A stretch of DNA of 64,000 bases from Bacteroidota bacterium (GTDB lineage: Bacteria; Bacteroidota; Bacteroidia; UKL13-3). Below, one piece after another: positions 50,401-64,000 of this stretch; positions within the stretch are counted from its first letter, which is position 1, and the number at the start of each line of letters is the position of its first letter. The stretch is from assembly GCA_013298895.1 (NCBI GenBank), contig JAAFJM010000011.1:1-64000 (forward strand). The letters run 5' to 3'. A model generated the notes under the pieces. It saw only the letters and a program-made list of their open reading frames with translations, was not told the DNA's origin and did no database searches. Made by a program: the position numbers and the translations under genes.

Positions 50401-53400
50401 TTATTAGCCCACAACCATTAAAAGGATTTTCGGACATAAAAGATGTAAGTGGTAAATACCTTTTTTCAGTCGAAATTTTTAGCAAGGATTGGCTAGATAA
50501 TACATGGCTTATATTGCTATCAATTGTAACTATCACTATATTTTGTGTTTGTTTCCATTTGCTTTGCAATTACTTATTGCAATTAAATATAGCTCTTGGA
50601 ACAGTATTTTATTTTGCGGTAATGTTTGCAGCTAAAAAACTGTTGCTCATTTACCAATTACCTTCTTACTTATATAGCAAACCACTTTTCAGCCCCATTA
50701 TCTACGCATCAAGTGATATCATTCCTTCTCTGGGCGATTTTTTAATTGTGGCACTTATGGCTTTGTGGTTTGTGGTTTTAATTGATACCAAACGCATTTT
50801 AAATAAATCAGAAAACAATGTTTACCTCAAATATTTCAAACTGGTTTTCTTGTTACTTATTACCATTATTTCAATTGATTCAGGCATTGATAGTATTAAA
50901 AGTTTGGTATTCGATTCACAAATTTCGTTCAGTTTAAAAAATGTGTACCTCCTAAGTCAATTCAGTTTTTATGGATTGTTAATTGGCGTTATTTTATTTG
51001 TTGTCATTCATATTTCTATAAAAAATACTTTTCTATACATCAGGCAAAATACTTTCAATAAATGGGTTTTATTGGGTATTTTGTTACTAGTTTACTTTGT
51101 AGTTCATCCGCTCATTATCAATCTTGTTTTTGGACGACAACATATTTTTTACTTAGGTTCATCGTGTTTAATATTAGCTTTTGTAGCCTTTAATTATTTT
51201 GTTTCCAAAGCCAATCGCTTCCAACATTTTTTTATATTGGTTATTTTAATTTCGTTTGCAACTAGTTATTCGGTTAATTATTTTTCAAGCTTAAAAGACA
51301 TTGAAAACAGAAAGTTATATGCCGGTAAATTAATCTCACAAAATGATATCAATACCGAATATTTTTTGCGCGATATTGAAAAGAAAATTTCGAATGACAA
51401 ACAAGTAAAATATTACTTTTTAAATGAAATGGCTTCTAAGTCGCAGTTTAAAAAAACACTGCGTCAGCTTTACTTTACAGGTTATTTAAGCAAATACGAA
51501 GTAGCCATATACGACTTTGATTCGGCAGGCAATCATTTGAAAGAACGCAACAATATTTCGTTCAACCAACTGAACGAAATTTACTATAACCAGTCAATTG
51601 AAACCATTGATAAAAACTTTAAATACCTTAAAACAAATAGCTTTTTAAAAGGCTATTTATCTAAGTTTTTAGTGAAAAATGGCAATGAAAAATTGGGTTA
51701 TGTATTTATACAATTGCAACCAAAACTGATTCAAGATGAAAACCGATTTGAAGAACTCCAAATAGAAGGAACCAGTAATACCATTGGTTTTAAAAAATTT
51801 GATTACAGTTATGCCATTTATAAAAACAACGCCTTAGTGAGCCAAAGTGGAAACTATCCTTACCGAACCATCAACAGTAAAACTACCGAACAAGAACAGT
51901 TTACTCATTTTATTGAAAATGGATTTGAACATTTACAGTATAAAAATGATAACCAACTAACCGTAATAGTGAGTAAAAAAGATGATACCTTTTACGAACC
52001 ATTGGGTTTATTTTCGCTTATTTTTACCTTTTTTACATTATTACTTATTTTCTCTTTATCAATTTATGCAATTGTAAATTCAAGGTTTTTAAAGGGCTAC
52101 AAGTTAATCAAATCAAAGGCTTACCGTTTTGTTAAGCATTTTATCAATAGGTTTTTATTTATAAAAGATCCTGATGTAGTTCTGATTAGAACCCGAATTC
52201 AAGTATCTATTATTTTAATTGTATTTATTACTTTAAGCATTACTGCTTATGTAACCATTAGTTTTATACAATCAGAATACAATACCAAACAAAACGAAAA
52301 ACTAAGTCGAAAAATACGCAGTGTGGTTAACACACTTCAAGGCGAAGCCAGCGATTATATTATAAAAAATAAGCAAAACGAAACCAAGGCGTACTTAAAC
52401 CAATTAGCCGATTTTTACGATACCGATATTAGTATTTATAACTTAAATGGAAAATTGGTAGCTAGTAGTATTAGCAAGGTTTTTGACGAAGGTGTTATAG
52501 CTGATTTAATTAACCCAACTGCTTATTACCATTTGTATTCGTTAAAAGAATCGCAGTTTAGCCAAGCGGAACGCATTGCCGATTTTAGTTACATAGCAGC
52601 TTATGTTCCTATTTATAAAAACGAAAACGATTTAATAGGTTATGCGCAACTGCCTTACTTTAGTAAACGTGCAGATTTATTAAGCGAAATTTCGAGCATT
52701 GTGGTGGGCTTTATCAACTTATATGCATTGTTATTTATAGTAATTGGAATCATTGCTTATATCATTTCGCACAATATTTCTTATCCGCTTATTTTAATCC
52801 AAAAACAATTAAGCACTACCAATCTAGGAAAGAAAAACGAACCTATTTTATGGAATAGAAAAGATGAAATAGGCGACTTGGTGAAGCAATATAATTTAAT
52901 GATTGATAAGCTAGAGGAAAGTGCAAATAAACTCGCTCAAAGTGAACGTGAAGGCGCGTGGAGAGATATTGCTAGGCAAATAGCCCATGAAATAAAAAAT
53001 CCGCTAACGCCCATGAAGCTAAGTGTGCAACATTTGCAACGAGCATGGAAAGATCAACACCCAAAACTAGAAGAAACTTTTCATAAAGTAAGTAAAACCA
53101 TAATTACTCAAATTGATGTATTAAACGATTTGGCAAGCGAGTTTAGCAATTACGCAAAAATGCCAACTCCTGAGTTTGAAAACATACTTTTAAAAGATGC
53201 TTTACAACCCATTATTGACCTCCATCAGAACGATGACAATATTAAAATCATCAATCAAATACCTGAAGACCTTTATGTTCATTTTGACAATAATTATTTA
53301 AATAGAACTTTTACCAACTTAATAAAAAATGCATCGCAAGCCATTCCTGATGATAAAAAAGGCCTAATTGATATTAGTGCCACCATTGATGGAACACAAG

Positions 53401-56400
53401 TAAAAATACACATAAGCGATAACGGAAAAGGTATAAGCAAAGCCGATGCTGATAAAATTTTCACTCCTTATTTCAGCACTAAAATTTATGGTATGGGCTT
53501 GGGTTTACCAATGGTAAAAAATATGATTGAAGCAGCAGGTGGTAAAATTAGCTTTACCAGCAAAGAAAATGAAGGAACTGTATTTGAAGTAATATTACCT
53601 CTAGGAGAACTAGCATAATATGAAAACCAAAACCTTTACTGCAATCATTATTTTATTTTTCTCACTTTCAAAGTGTTATTCACAAATAAAAACACTTAAT
53701 AGTGGCATTATATTTCAATTTTCTGCATTTGAAAAGAGCAATCCTATTTACAATATTGGATACGCTAAATACAAACAAAACAATTTGGGTAGGTATTATA
53801 AAATTTATTATTTTGAAATTGGCTATTCTGCTCAAAACAATATTAATTATGTTATTCCAAGCTTCACTTATAACTTTTTTAACTATTTTCGTAAATCAAG
53901 TTCAAGCTGCATAATATTAGGCGTAAGGATAAGTGATATAATTTTCAATAATAATAACGATATAAGAATTGCTCCAGTTTTGGGCTATAATATTCGGAAT
54001 TCTATCACATTTTATTACAGTTACAATTACCCATTAAGTAATGATAACTATGAAGGTAAATTTGGTTTATATTCAACAGGTATTATTTGCCCACTTTATC
54101 CTTTTTACAAAAAAGAATCTTCCACTCCTATGAAGTAACATCGAATACATTTCAATTATAAATTCCGTGTGTTTTTTAGTTTTCAGATCAACAAGTTCAA
54201 AAACTATAATTTAGCCTCTAAAGCAATTTGACATTACAAAACACAAATAAAAGCCATAATGTCTTTTATTTTCAATCAATTTTATTTAATAACACAATTA
54301 ATAAGCCATATTGTCTTTAAAGTTCGGTTGGAAAACTTTTTGATAATTAGAAAGTATTAATCAAAAAAAACAATTAAATAATAAACAATATGAAATTTTT
54401 AAAATTAAATCCAGCTCGTGAGTTCTTTATTGAAAACTCAGTACCTTCTCAATTTTTCAACACTGTTGATAACATTTTTAACCACAACTTAGGCAAGTTT
54501 GAGCGTGATGTTCATTTTACTCCAAGAGTTGACATAACCGAAGATGAGCACAACTTTACTTTACATGTGCAATTGCCTGGTGTAAAAAAAGAAAATGTGA
54601 ATGTAGAAATAGTAAAAAACACCCTTGTAATTAGCGGTGAACGCAGCTTTAGAAAAGAAAACGATACGCGTAAATTCCACACCATTGAGTCGTTTGAGGG
54701 TAAATTTAAACGCAGTTTCCACTTAAGCGAAAGCATCGACAAAAACCAAATTGATGCTAAAATGGAAGACGGTATTTTAACCATTGAACTTAAAAAAGTA
54801 GAAAACAAAGTAGAAAAAATGGCTGTAGCTATTAAGTAACCTATTATAAATTTAAAACATAGTATATTATTAAAATGCCCTAAATAGAAATTTTCTATTT
54901 GAGGGCATTTTGTTTATTGGAAAAACAAATTGAATACTTTTTTAAAAATTCCATTACAACTAGTTATAAAAATACAATAATTATTTCATTAAATTAAAAA
55001 TTAACCTTAGTAAAAAAATTTTCAATACTCTTCTTTAATAAAATTTACAGTTGATTTTCAACCTTACAAAAGTTTATTTAGTTTTTGTGTATTTCATGTT
55101 AGTTTCTTGTAAAGTTGGCATATTATTTTGCCTCTTTATTATAAACTAAATTCATGCTTACTTCATTAACCATTATCAATTCGAAAGTATATGGCAAAGC
55201 CGAGATACGATTTAACGATTGCGATAGTTTACAATTAGTTGGACCAAATAATATTGGAAAGTCAACCTTAATTTATGCCCTCAATTTTTTATTTATTATT
55301 GATGGAAATAAAATGACTTTTAGTGGAAACAGACGAGGTGATAAAGAAACCATTCACCATTATTTTCCTAATCCAAACCAAAGCTATATTGTATTTGAGG
55401 TTTTTAAAAAAGCATATTACTGTATTTTGCTAAAACGCGATAGTGAAGGTAATTTAGAGTATTACAAATACCAAAGCGATTACAAAGAAAGTCATTATGT
55501 AGATGCTGAAAAGCGCTTGATGAAATTTGATGAAGTGCAAGCTAATTTGGCCAGCGAAGGCATTACTTTAGAAGCATTTAAAGATAAACGTGAGGTGTTT
55601 AACTTTGTGTACCAACGTGGGCGTAGAAATAATGGTGTAGTTTGGCTAGATGACAATGTAAAAAGTGATGGTTTAAGCAATAATTTCTCTAAAATTTACA
55701 GGTACTTAATCAATACGAAATTAATTACCAATAAAAACTTGAAAGAGGCTTTAATTATAGCCGATAACAGGGAAAATGAATCGTTAAATTTTAGCCAAAA
55801 GAACAAAAAAGACATTTACGATTTACGCAAAATCAATAACGAAATTAGAAACCTAAAATCAGTAAAAAATGAATTTGATGAATTTAGGGAAATTGTTAGT
55901 CAATACAGTGCTAAATCAAAAATAATTAGCCAATTATATGCTGCATTTACCCAAAATTACGAGCATACTTTACCAAGTTTACAAGCACAGTTGGTTGATA
56001 AAACACAAACCAGGGCGAAAATAAATACCGAAATTAACGAAGATTTGAATCCTAAAAAATCGGATTTAGATAGAAAAATTGGTGGTAAGGATGCCGAAAT
56101 TCAAAACGAAGCCATTAAGGTTAACGAAAAAGAAATTGAGTTAAAAACCATCAACTCATTTGAGCCTGAAAAAATACTGAATGAAAGTTTAGCCAATTAC
56201 GACAAAAAACGTAAGGAAATAGAAAGTCGTTTAACCATGATTGATATTCAAAAACTGAATTCAAAACAAATTGAATACAGGGTGATGACTTTAAAAAATC
56301 AGGTAACAAGTTTTGAAAACCAAATAAAAAACTACAGTGATTTATTAATTAATAAAATTAGCGGAAACAAAGATAACCGCAAATTGCTAAACGCTATTCT

Positions 56401-59400
56401 GAGTGAACAAGTTAAAGCACTACCGGGCGAACAGGTTAAAAAAGCCATTCATAAAATCAGTGATTCATTGAAGATTTTTGATGGGGAAATTGATATTTCT
56501 AAAAACATAGTTCAAAAGGATTTTGAAAGCATTGAAGAAATAACTGAAAAACTAAGTCAAGCTAAAACGGAACTAAAAAGCCAAGAACAATTGCTTGAAA
56601 CGGTTAAAGATATTGAAAAATCACAAAGCGAATTACAGACCATTTTAACTGAAATAGATACCATAAAAGTAAAGCTACAAAAAATAAAAAGTAAGCCAGC
56701 TTTAGTTAAATCTATTGAAAAAATGAAAGCTGTAATTGCTACTCTAAATACTGAGAAAGAGCAGTTCGAAACGGACCAAAAGGCCATTAGCAAAAAGATT
56801 GCCCAAAAATCGAATGAGCTCATTGAAATAAATGAGGAGATAAAAAAACGAGAAGATAGAATTAGCAAATTACAAGAAAACAAACGCGAGTTAGAGGCTT
56901 TTGGAATTGCTCCTGATGAGTTTGATAGCAGCGAGGATTTAGATTTATTATACAATAAGATAAAACTCAATCAAAACGACCGTTATACTTTAAAAATTAA
57001 CAAAGACAATTTATTTGAAAAGTTAAGAGAAAAACTGCAATCAACTTTTGCCGATGAGCAAGATTTTATAAAATATGTAGAAGAAGAAATTGCTTTAATT
57101 GATGATAAAGAGCGTAGTATTCAATCGCTATTAGAAAGTATCAGCACACAGTTTGCAAACCCTGCCTATACCTTACTTAAACGTTACGATGAATTCAAAG
57201 AATTTGTAAACAATAAGTTTAACCACAAACTTTCTCAAAGCCGCATTTCAGATATTGAAAGTTTAACCATTGAGTTGGTTGACAATAAAAAGTTGGTGGA
57301 AGAGGTTAAAAAAATCAGCCAAATTCAGCAGGTAAAAGGCCAATTGATGTTTGAGTTTGACCATTCAGAAAACTTAAAAGTATTGGATGCTTATTTAGAT
57401 TCGGGTAAGGCCATTGAGTTTGAAAATTTATTTGATATCACCTTACATTTAACACGTAAAGGAACAACCAAACCTGTTGATTTGAACGAGCAAATTGAGA
57501 GCGATGGAACAGATAAAATGATTCGTTTGATGATTGTAATGAACATCATTAACCGATTAGCCATAGCTGATGATGAAAATAGAATTGTATTATTTATTGA
57601 TGAGGTAGCTACTATTGATAAACAAAATCGTCCGGAGTTGGTGCGTTTTTGCAGAGAGCATTATTTCATTCCAATATTTGCTGCGCCTGATGCTGTGGCA
57701 GGTTTTGGTAAATACTATTTTATTTATCCAAATGCTGGCAAAATAAATGTAAACGAAAAAATTAATGCCATGTATGGCGAAACGAATACGGTTAGTGTGA
57801 GGTAGTTTTTTAGTTGATAGCTGATAGTTGACAGTTGATAGACCATAGATAATAAGCAACAGGCAATTGACAATAGGCAATAAGAAATTGGAAATTGATA
57901 AGTATAAATAGCCGTTAGGCTTTAGCCAACGGTAAAAAAATAAGCAACAGCCAATTGACAATAGGCAATAAAAAATTGGAAATTGATAAGTATGAATAGC
58001 CGTTAGGCTTTAGCCAACGGTAAAAAAAAATAAGCAACAGCAATTGACAATAGGCAATAAGAAATTGGAAATTGATAAGTATAAATAGCCGTTTGGCTCT
58101 AGCCAACGGTAAAAAAAATAAGCAACAGGCAATTGACAATAGGCAATAAGAAATTGGAAATTGGAAATTGATATGTATGAATAGCCGTTAGGCTTTAGCC
58201 AAAGGTAAAAAAAATAAAAAATGTTAAAAGCAGAACCAAAAACCATACTCAATTTTTTAGCTAACTATTTTGATAGTTTAAAAGATTTGTTTGATATACA
58301 AGCAACCGATGGTGTAATACAACGTGAGCGATTAGCGCAGGTATTAGCCGAACGCAACGACAATATTGAAGCTACCTTATTGGAGTATAAAATATTGCGC
58401 AAAATTGGCGAAGACTTTGAGTTTAGAGATACTTACTTTAAACTATTTGAATTTATTTTAAATGAGTTTAGACCATTATTGCCAGAAACCATTCAAAAGT
58501 ATGAGCAATCAATTGGTAAATTATTTCAAAAAATTAGAGAAGGCGTAAAAGGCGATACCTTAATTTTACGCAGTAGAATTGACGATTTATACAACGAAAT
58601 TAAGGAATTTAGCGAAGCAGTAGAAAAAAACACCATTCGCTTATTGGCCGAAACACGTGAACTAAAATCGAATGTAGATAAACTTGATTACAAAGAAAAA
58701 GTACGCAAAGCCAGCTTTTGGATTGACTATTACATTATTCCATTGAACAATATTTTGGATATAAACCATGTAGATAGTATTACCAATAAGTTGTTTGATA
58801 TTTCGCAATATACCAATGTGCGTAGGCTTAATTTTAACGATGAAAGTATAAGAGTTCAGTTTGAAAAACTTTATACTTTTTTGGTTATGACAAACGATAA
58901 TTTGTTACGTCAATCAAAATTATTAACCAACGAGTTATTGCCGTTAATTGAGCGTATTAGAACTGAATCAATCATTCTTACTGGTTGGATTGAGTTTTTA
59001 AAACAACCTTACAAATCGCCTGTTCCCAAAATATTTAAACCAGAAAGAAATTACCCTTACAGCAATGATATGTACCTAAATGCCAAAGAGTATTTAGAGC
59101 AATTTATTACTGAAGAAAACATATTGGTAGAAGACCCAATAGCCAATAGCGACAAGTGGGTATTTAACAAAGAACTTTATAGGTCAAAAATGTTAGAACA
59201 ATTGCCAATTGATAGCTTTTTTGATTGGTGTGGTTTAACACTTAGAAGCGAGTATAAAGACATAGAAACCGATAAGTTTTTTGCTTTAACAGGTTTACTT
59301 TTTGAAGATGATATAATGCTTGAATTAGACGAAAACGAAAAAGACAGAAAGCTTATTAAAACAAGCCAAATGACATTACGTGTACCAAAAATAAAAATAT

Positions 59401-62400
59401 TAAAATATGGAATTTCCTAGATATCATAAAGACATAGTGAGTGATTTAATGAGCGGTAAGTTTATTCTTGCTAGCGACCCAAAGTTTGTTTCATTAAAGG
59501 AAAGTGAAGAATTTTATTCTTCATTTTTTAAAGAAAGTTTTGGTTATGAAATAGAAATTAAAACTGATTTTGCCTACCTGCTTTCGTATGAAACTGGTGA
59601 GCAATTAAGTCGTGACATCTGTTTGTTTTTTGCTATCCTAAGTTTTGAATTGGATAAAGATGGTAAAAACTTTTTAGAAGAAATTCAATATGCAGAGTTT
59701 GAAACTGAAAAGTTAGATGAATATTTTTCAAACTCATCGTATGCAGAACTTATTTTAAACAATAATCAAATGAAAGATGCGTTTAGTAGAAAACAATTTT
59801 ATACTACTTTAAACCGCAGGAATATCATTGAAAAAACAGGCGAAAATAAATTTACATTTACCCAAGCCTATAAGGTATTTATTGACTTTGCAGCCGATTT
59901 TGCCAAAGGTAAATTGAATGCAGTTAATGAATATAATTAATGAACGTTTTATAATTGAAAAAAATCTATGCATTTGGAAAATTAAAAAATTGCTTAACTT
60001 ATTTTATTATAATCCAATTAACTGATTAATTTCCCTTTTGTAAAAAAAATTTAAGTGTACTGTAAATAATTTTTACATTCGCCACCCATTAAATAAATTT
60101 ATTACAAAAATGAAAAGAATAATTACAAGTTTACTACTTTTATTGATACTAGGTGTAGAAGTATCAAAGGCCGATGAAGGCATGTGGTTTTTAATGTCTA
60201 TCAAAAGATTAAACCACCGTGATATGGAGAAAATGGGTCTTCAATTAACAGCTGAAGAAATTTATGCAATTAACAACAGCTCGTTAAAAGATGCAATTGT
60301 GCAATTTAATGGAGGTTGTACTGCCGAGTTAATTTCGAAAGACGCATTGGTATTAACTAACCATCATTGCGGATACGATGCAATCGCTGAATTATCAACT
60401 CCCGAAGCCAATTATTTAAAAAACGGTTACTGGGCTTCATCAAAAGATAAAGAATTAAAACCTAAAAGTTTATTCGTAAGGTTCTTCGTGAGAATGGACG
60501 ATGTAAGCAAAAGAATTTTGGCAAAAGTAAACCCTCAAATGTCAGAGGCTGATAGAGATAAAGCCATAATGGAAGAAATAGCTATAATTGAAAAAGAAAA
60601 TAATGAAGGTGGAAAATACACTGTATCGGTTCGTTCTTTTTTTCAAGGAAATGAGTTTTACTATTTTGTTTATCAAGATTACAAAGATGTGCGTTTTGTA
60701 GGTACCCCGCCTGAAAGTATTGGTAAATTTGGTGGCGACACTGATAATTGGGAATGGCCTCGTCAAACAGGCGATTTTTCTATGTTTAGAATTTATGCTG
60801 ATGCTAATGGTAATCCTGCTGATTATTCAGTAAACAATGTGCCATTAAAACCTAAAAAATATTTAACAGTAAATACAGGAGGTGTTAAAGAAAACGATTT
60901 TGCTATGATTTTAGGTTATCCTGGAAGAACTAATCGTTGGATGCCAGCTGGCGGAATTGAACAAAATGTAAAATTTGCTTATCCAGCTTGGGTTGAAGGT
61001 TCAAAAACTGGTATGGATAACATGAAAAAATACATGGTTCAAAATGATAAATTGAATTTGATTTATGCTTCAAAATATGCTGGTGTAGCTAACTATTGGA
61101 AAAACCGCCAAGGTATGATTGATGCTTTAACCAAATTTGGAACTGCAAAATCAAAAGCTGAGCAAGAAGCTAAATTTAATGCTTGGGCTAACAAACCTGC
61201 TAATAAAGCTAAATACGGAACAGTGGTTGAAAAGATTAACGCATATTACAAACTTACCAAAGAAAAGGCACGCCATGATAATTACTTACAACAATTGTTA
61301 AGAACATCATCGTTTGGTTTTATCTCACGTGGTTTTGGTAAACAATTGGCTAATTATGCATCAGCTGATGCAGCTGGAAGAGAAAAAATGAAACCTGAAA
61401 TGGTAACTGAAGTAAAATCGTTTTTTGAAGAAATGCACTTACCTGCTGAAAAAGATATTTTAAAAGCACAGTTAGCATTGTATAGTGCAAAATCGGTTGG
61501 TTATCCATTAGCACCATCAGTAATAGCTATGGGTAAAAATTTTGATGCTCATGTAAATGCTATATTTACCATGAGTATTTTTACTTCAGAAGAAAAATTG
61601 ATGGCATTTTTAGATGCCCCTTCAAAAGGTCAAGTAACCAACGATCCTATTTATGCATTATCAAATGATTTAATGACTCATTTAGGTTTTAAATCGGATG
61701 AAGTTACCAAGGCTCAGAATGATTTCTTAGCTTCATACCGTTTATTGGTTGAAGGTTTAAGAGAATCAAAATTAGCTACTATTCAATATCCTGATGCTAA
61801 CTCTACTTTACGTTTAACTTACGGAAAAGTGCGCGCTTTACCAGCAGATAAAAGAAATGATGCTAAAGTAAATTACTACACTACCATGGAAAGTATGGTA
61901 AAAAAATACAAAGCTGGCGATTCAGAGTTTGATTTACCTGCGCGTTTATTAGAATTATACAAACAAAAAGATTTTGGAAAATATGCTGATGCTAAAGGTT
62001 ATATGCCTGTTTGTTTTTTAACTGATAACGATATTACTGGTGGAAATTCAGGTTCGCCTGTATTAAACGGTAAAGGTCAGTTAATTGGTTTGGCTTTTGA
62101 TGGTAATATTGAAGCTATGGCTGGTGATGTTATTTTTGATAAAAAATTACAAAGAACCATCAACGTAGATATTCGTTATGTACTTTGGGTTATTGAAAAA
62201 TATGCTGGTGCAAAAAACATTGTTGACGAAATGGATATAGTGAACAACTAAAATAAAATAAACCATTAATTACCAAAGATGAAAAATAGTATTTTAGTTT
62301 TATCCATTTTATTAAGTTTAATAGCCTGCGGAAACGATTCAAGGTCAAAATTACCTACTTCGGGTAATTTTGGAGCTGAAGTAAAAACCGATTCGTTAAA

Positions 62401-64000
62401 AACCGTGAGTGATGTATTGAATGTTTTACAAACTCAAACAGAAGCTAACATAAATGTAACCGGAACTATTGAAAAAGTATGCAAAGGCGAAGGCTGTTGG
62501 CTTACTTTAGAAAACAAAGGTGGTGAAGCTTTATTTATTGAAATAGATAAAAAAGCGTTTGTATTACCAAAAAACATTGAAGGTAAAATAGCTACAGTGA
62601 CAGGTAAAGCTGTTAAAGAAACAAATAATGGTAAAACTGAAATAAAAGTTTTGGCTACTGCTATTAATATTCAATAGATAGCTCAAGTTAAATTTTAAAA
62701 AGAGGTTGTTCATTTTTTGAACAGCCTCTTTTTTTTGTTTATTCAATAATTGCTTTTTAAAGTAATTAGTTTGGTTTATCTTTTTTTGTTAAAATAAAAT
62801 ACTATTTCAAAAATAAATCTAGTTGAACATTGGCTATAAATATTTAAATGAAATTAAATTTTACAAAATAGGTATATAATATTCAAAAATATTGTTATTT
62901 GCAATCTGAGTAGCTTAATAAATAGTTTAAGTAGCGAACAATACATGATAAACAAAGAAAACTACCCTCATTATATAGTTGCCATTGGAGCTTCGGCCGG
63001 AGGATTAGAAGCATTACAAGACTTTTTAACCAATTTTCCAGTAGAATTAAAAAATATAAGTATCATTATTGCGCAGCATTTAAGTCCAACACATAAAAGT
63101 ATGTTGGTTCAGCTACTTGGCAAAAACTCCAAATTAAATGTTCAAGAAGCAAAGCACCTTGCTATAATAGAACCTAGTCAAGTTTATATAGCTCCACCCG
63201 ATGCGGATATAACTGTAAGCAATGAAAAAATAATTTTAACCAAACCTCAAAATCAGTTAGGGCCAAAGCCATCAGTTGATTTATTGTTTCAATCGTTGGC
63301 CAATGCTTTACACGAAAGAGTTATTGGAGTAATTTTATCAGGTACAGGTACAGATGGCGCCATTGGAGTTAGGGCAATTAAAAAAAATGGAGGCTTTACC
63401 CTTGCCCAAGAACCTCATACTGCTAAATACAACGGAATGCCCATAGCTGCAATAGATACAGGCGATATTGACTCTGTATTATTGCCTGAAAAAATGGGTG
63501 AGGAAATAAAAGAATTTGTATTAAACCCTGTTCAGTTTAAAGTTATTAAGTATTCTGACAACGAAGAATACAATAGCTTAGATCAAATTTTTAAACTTTT
63601 AAGTAGCAGAACAGGCACCGATTTTTCTAACTACAAAGAAGCTACTGTAAAGCGTAGATTAGAAAAACGCATTAATGAACTAAAGTTAAAATCAATAAAA
63701 GAGTATTTAGTTTTTATTGAAAACAATCCATCTGAATTGGATGAAATGTTTAATAAAATATTGATTGGAGTAACCAGTTTTTTTAGAGATAGCGAAGCAT
63801 TTATAGCATTAGAATTATACATAAAAAAAATAATAACTAATTCAGCCAAAAAACACATTAGAATTTGGGCTCCTGCCTCATCTACAGGCGAAGAGGCTTA
63901 TTCAATAGCCATTATTTTGGCTAGGTTGTTAAAAGATAAAATTAACCAATACAATATTCAAATATTTGCTACTGATATTGACGATAGGGCAATAACAATA

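Overview
The window is AT-rich, densely coded chromosomal DNA of a member of the Bacteroidota, probably a free-living lineage with a type IX secretion system (T9SS). The evidence is two proteins with C-terminal T9SS sorting domains, a PorV/PorQ-family protein, a decayed T9SS sorting-domain fragment, a TonB-dependent receptor with a carboxypeptidase-like N-terminal domain paired with a DUF4249 lipoprotein, a DUF4920 lipoprotein, an S46 dipeptidyl-peptidase, and the near absence of Shine-Dalgarno-like leaders. I saw no rRNA, tRNA, CRISPR array, insertion sequence or prophage.

Layout. 1-2524 (minus) is a small operon: HD-like hydrolase, DUF3109 protein, lone ABC ATPase, selD (cut by the window edge). 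2536-6982 (minus) holds a T9SS-domain relic and a glycosylation operon: a DPM1-like GT2, a methyltransferase, and a 986-residue fusion of GT2-like, GT-C and TPR parts. 7115-12302 (minus) carries a small lipoprotein, tryptophan 2,3-dioxygenase, rfbC, a HerA-like ATPase (DUF853), DUF3467, a PhoR-like kinase and a small membrane protein. 12386-15354 (minus) is the exbB-exbD-exbD-tonB energy-transducing operon, which powers receptors such as the one at 32892-35264. 15716-21391 (minus) has ychF, a GlmM-type mutase, a FadL-like porin and an Asn/Tyr/Gly-rich lipoprotein. 21673-24458 (plus) has an acyl-CoA ligase and a ComA-like phosphosulfolactate synthase. 24512-26050 holds a SNF2-gene relic, an EF-hand lipoprotein and a two-copy hairpin repeat, followed by a SNF2 helicase. 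29236-42017 mixes T9SS cargo, AlkB, a PhoB-like regulator, the DUF4249/receptor pair, an ATPase-less PAS kinase, DUF1015, and a SulP transporter with a beta-carbonic anhydrase. 42458-54138 has a LYS1-like dehydrogenase, an ABC exporter, a GNAT-nitrilase fusion, the PorV/PorQ protein and a giant NtrY-like kinase. 54390-62677 has a small heat-shock protein, a MukBEF-like (Mks/Wadjet-type) condensin operon, an S46 peptidase and a DUF4920 lipoprotein. The window ends inside a CheB-CheR fusion gene.

The most notable system is the short-armed SMC/kleisin/KITE operon at 55154-59940. It has no visible Wadjet nuclease (JetD) gene, and its first two genes are separated by four tandem copies of an ~89-bp hairpin repeat. 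Other things worth a second look are the paired dyads upstream of hsp20, the duplicated SNF2 5' end, the fused GT2-like/GT-C/TPR protein, and several families of intergenic repeats.
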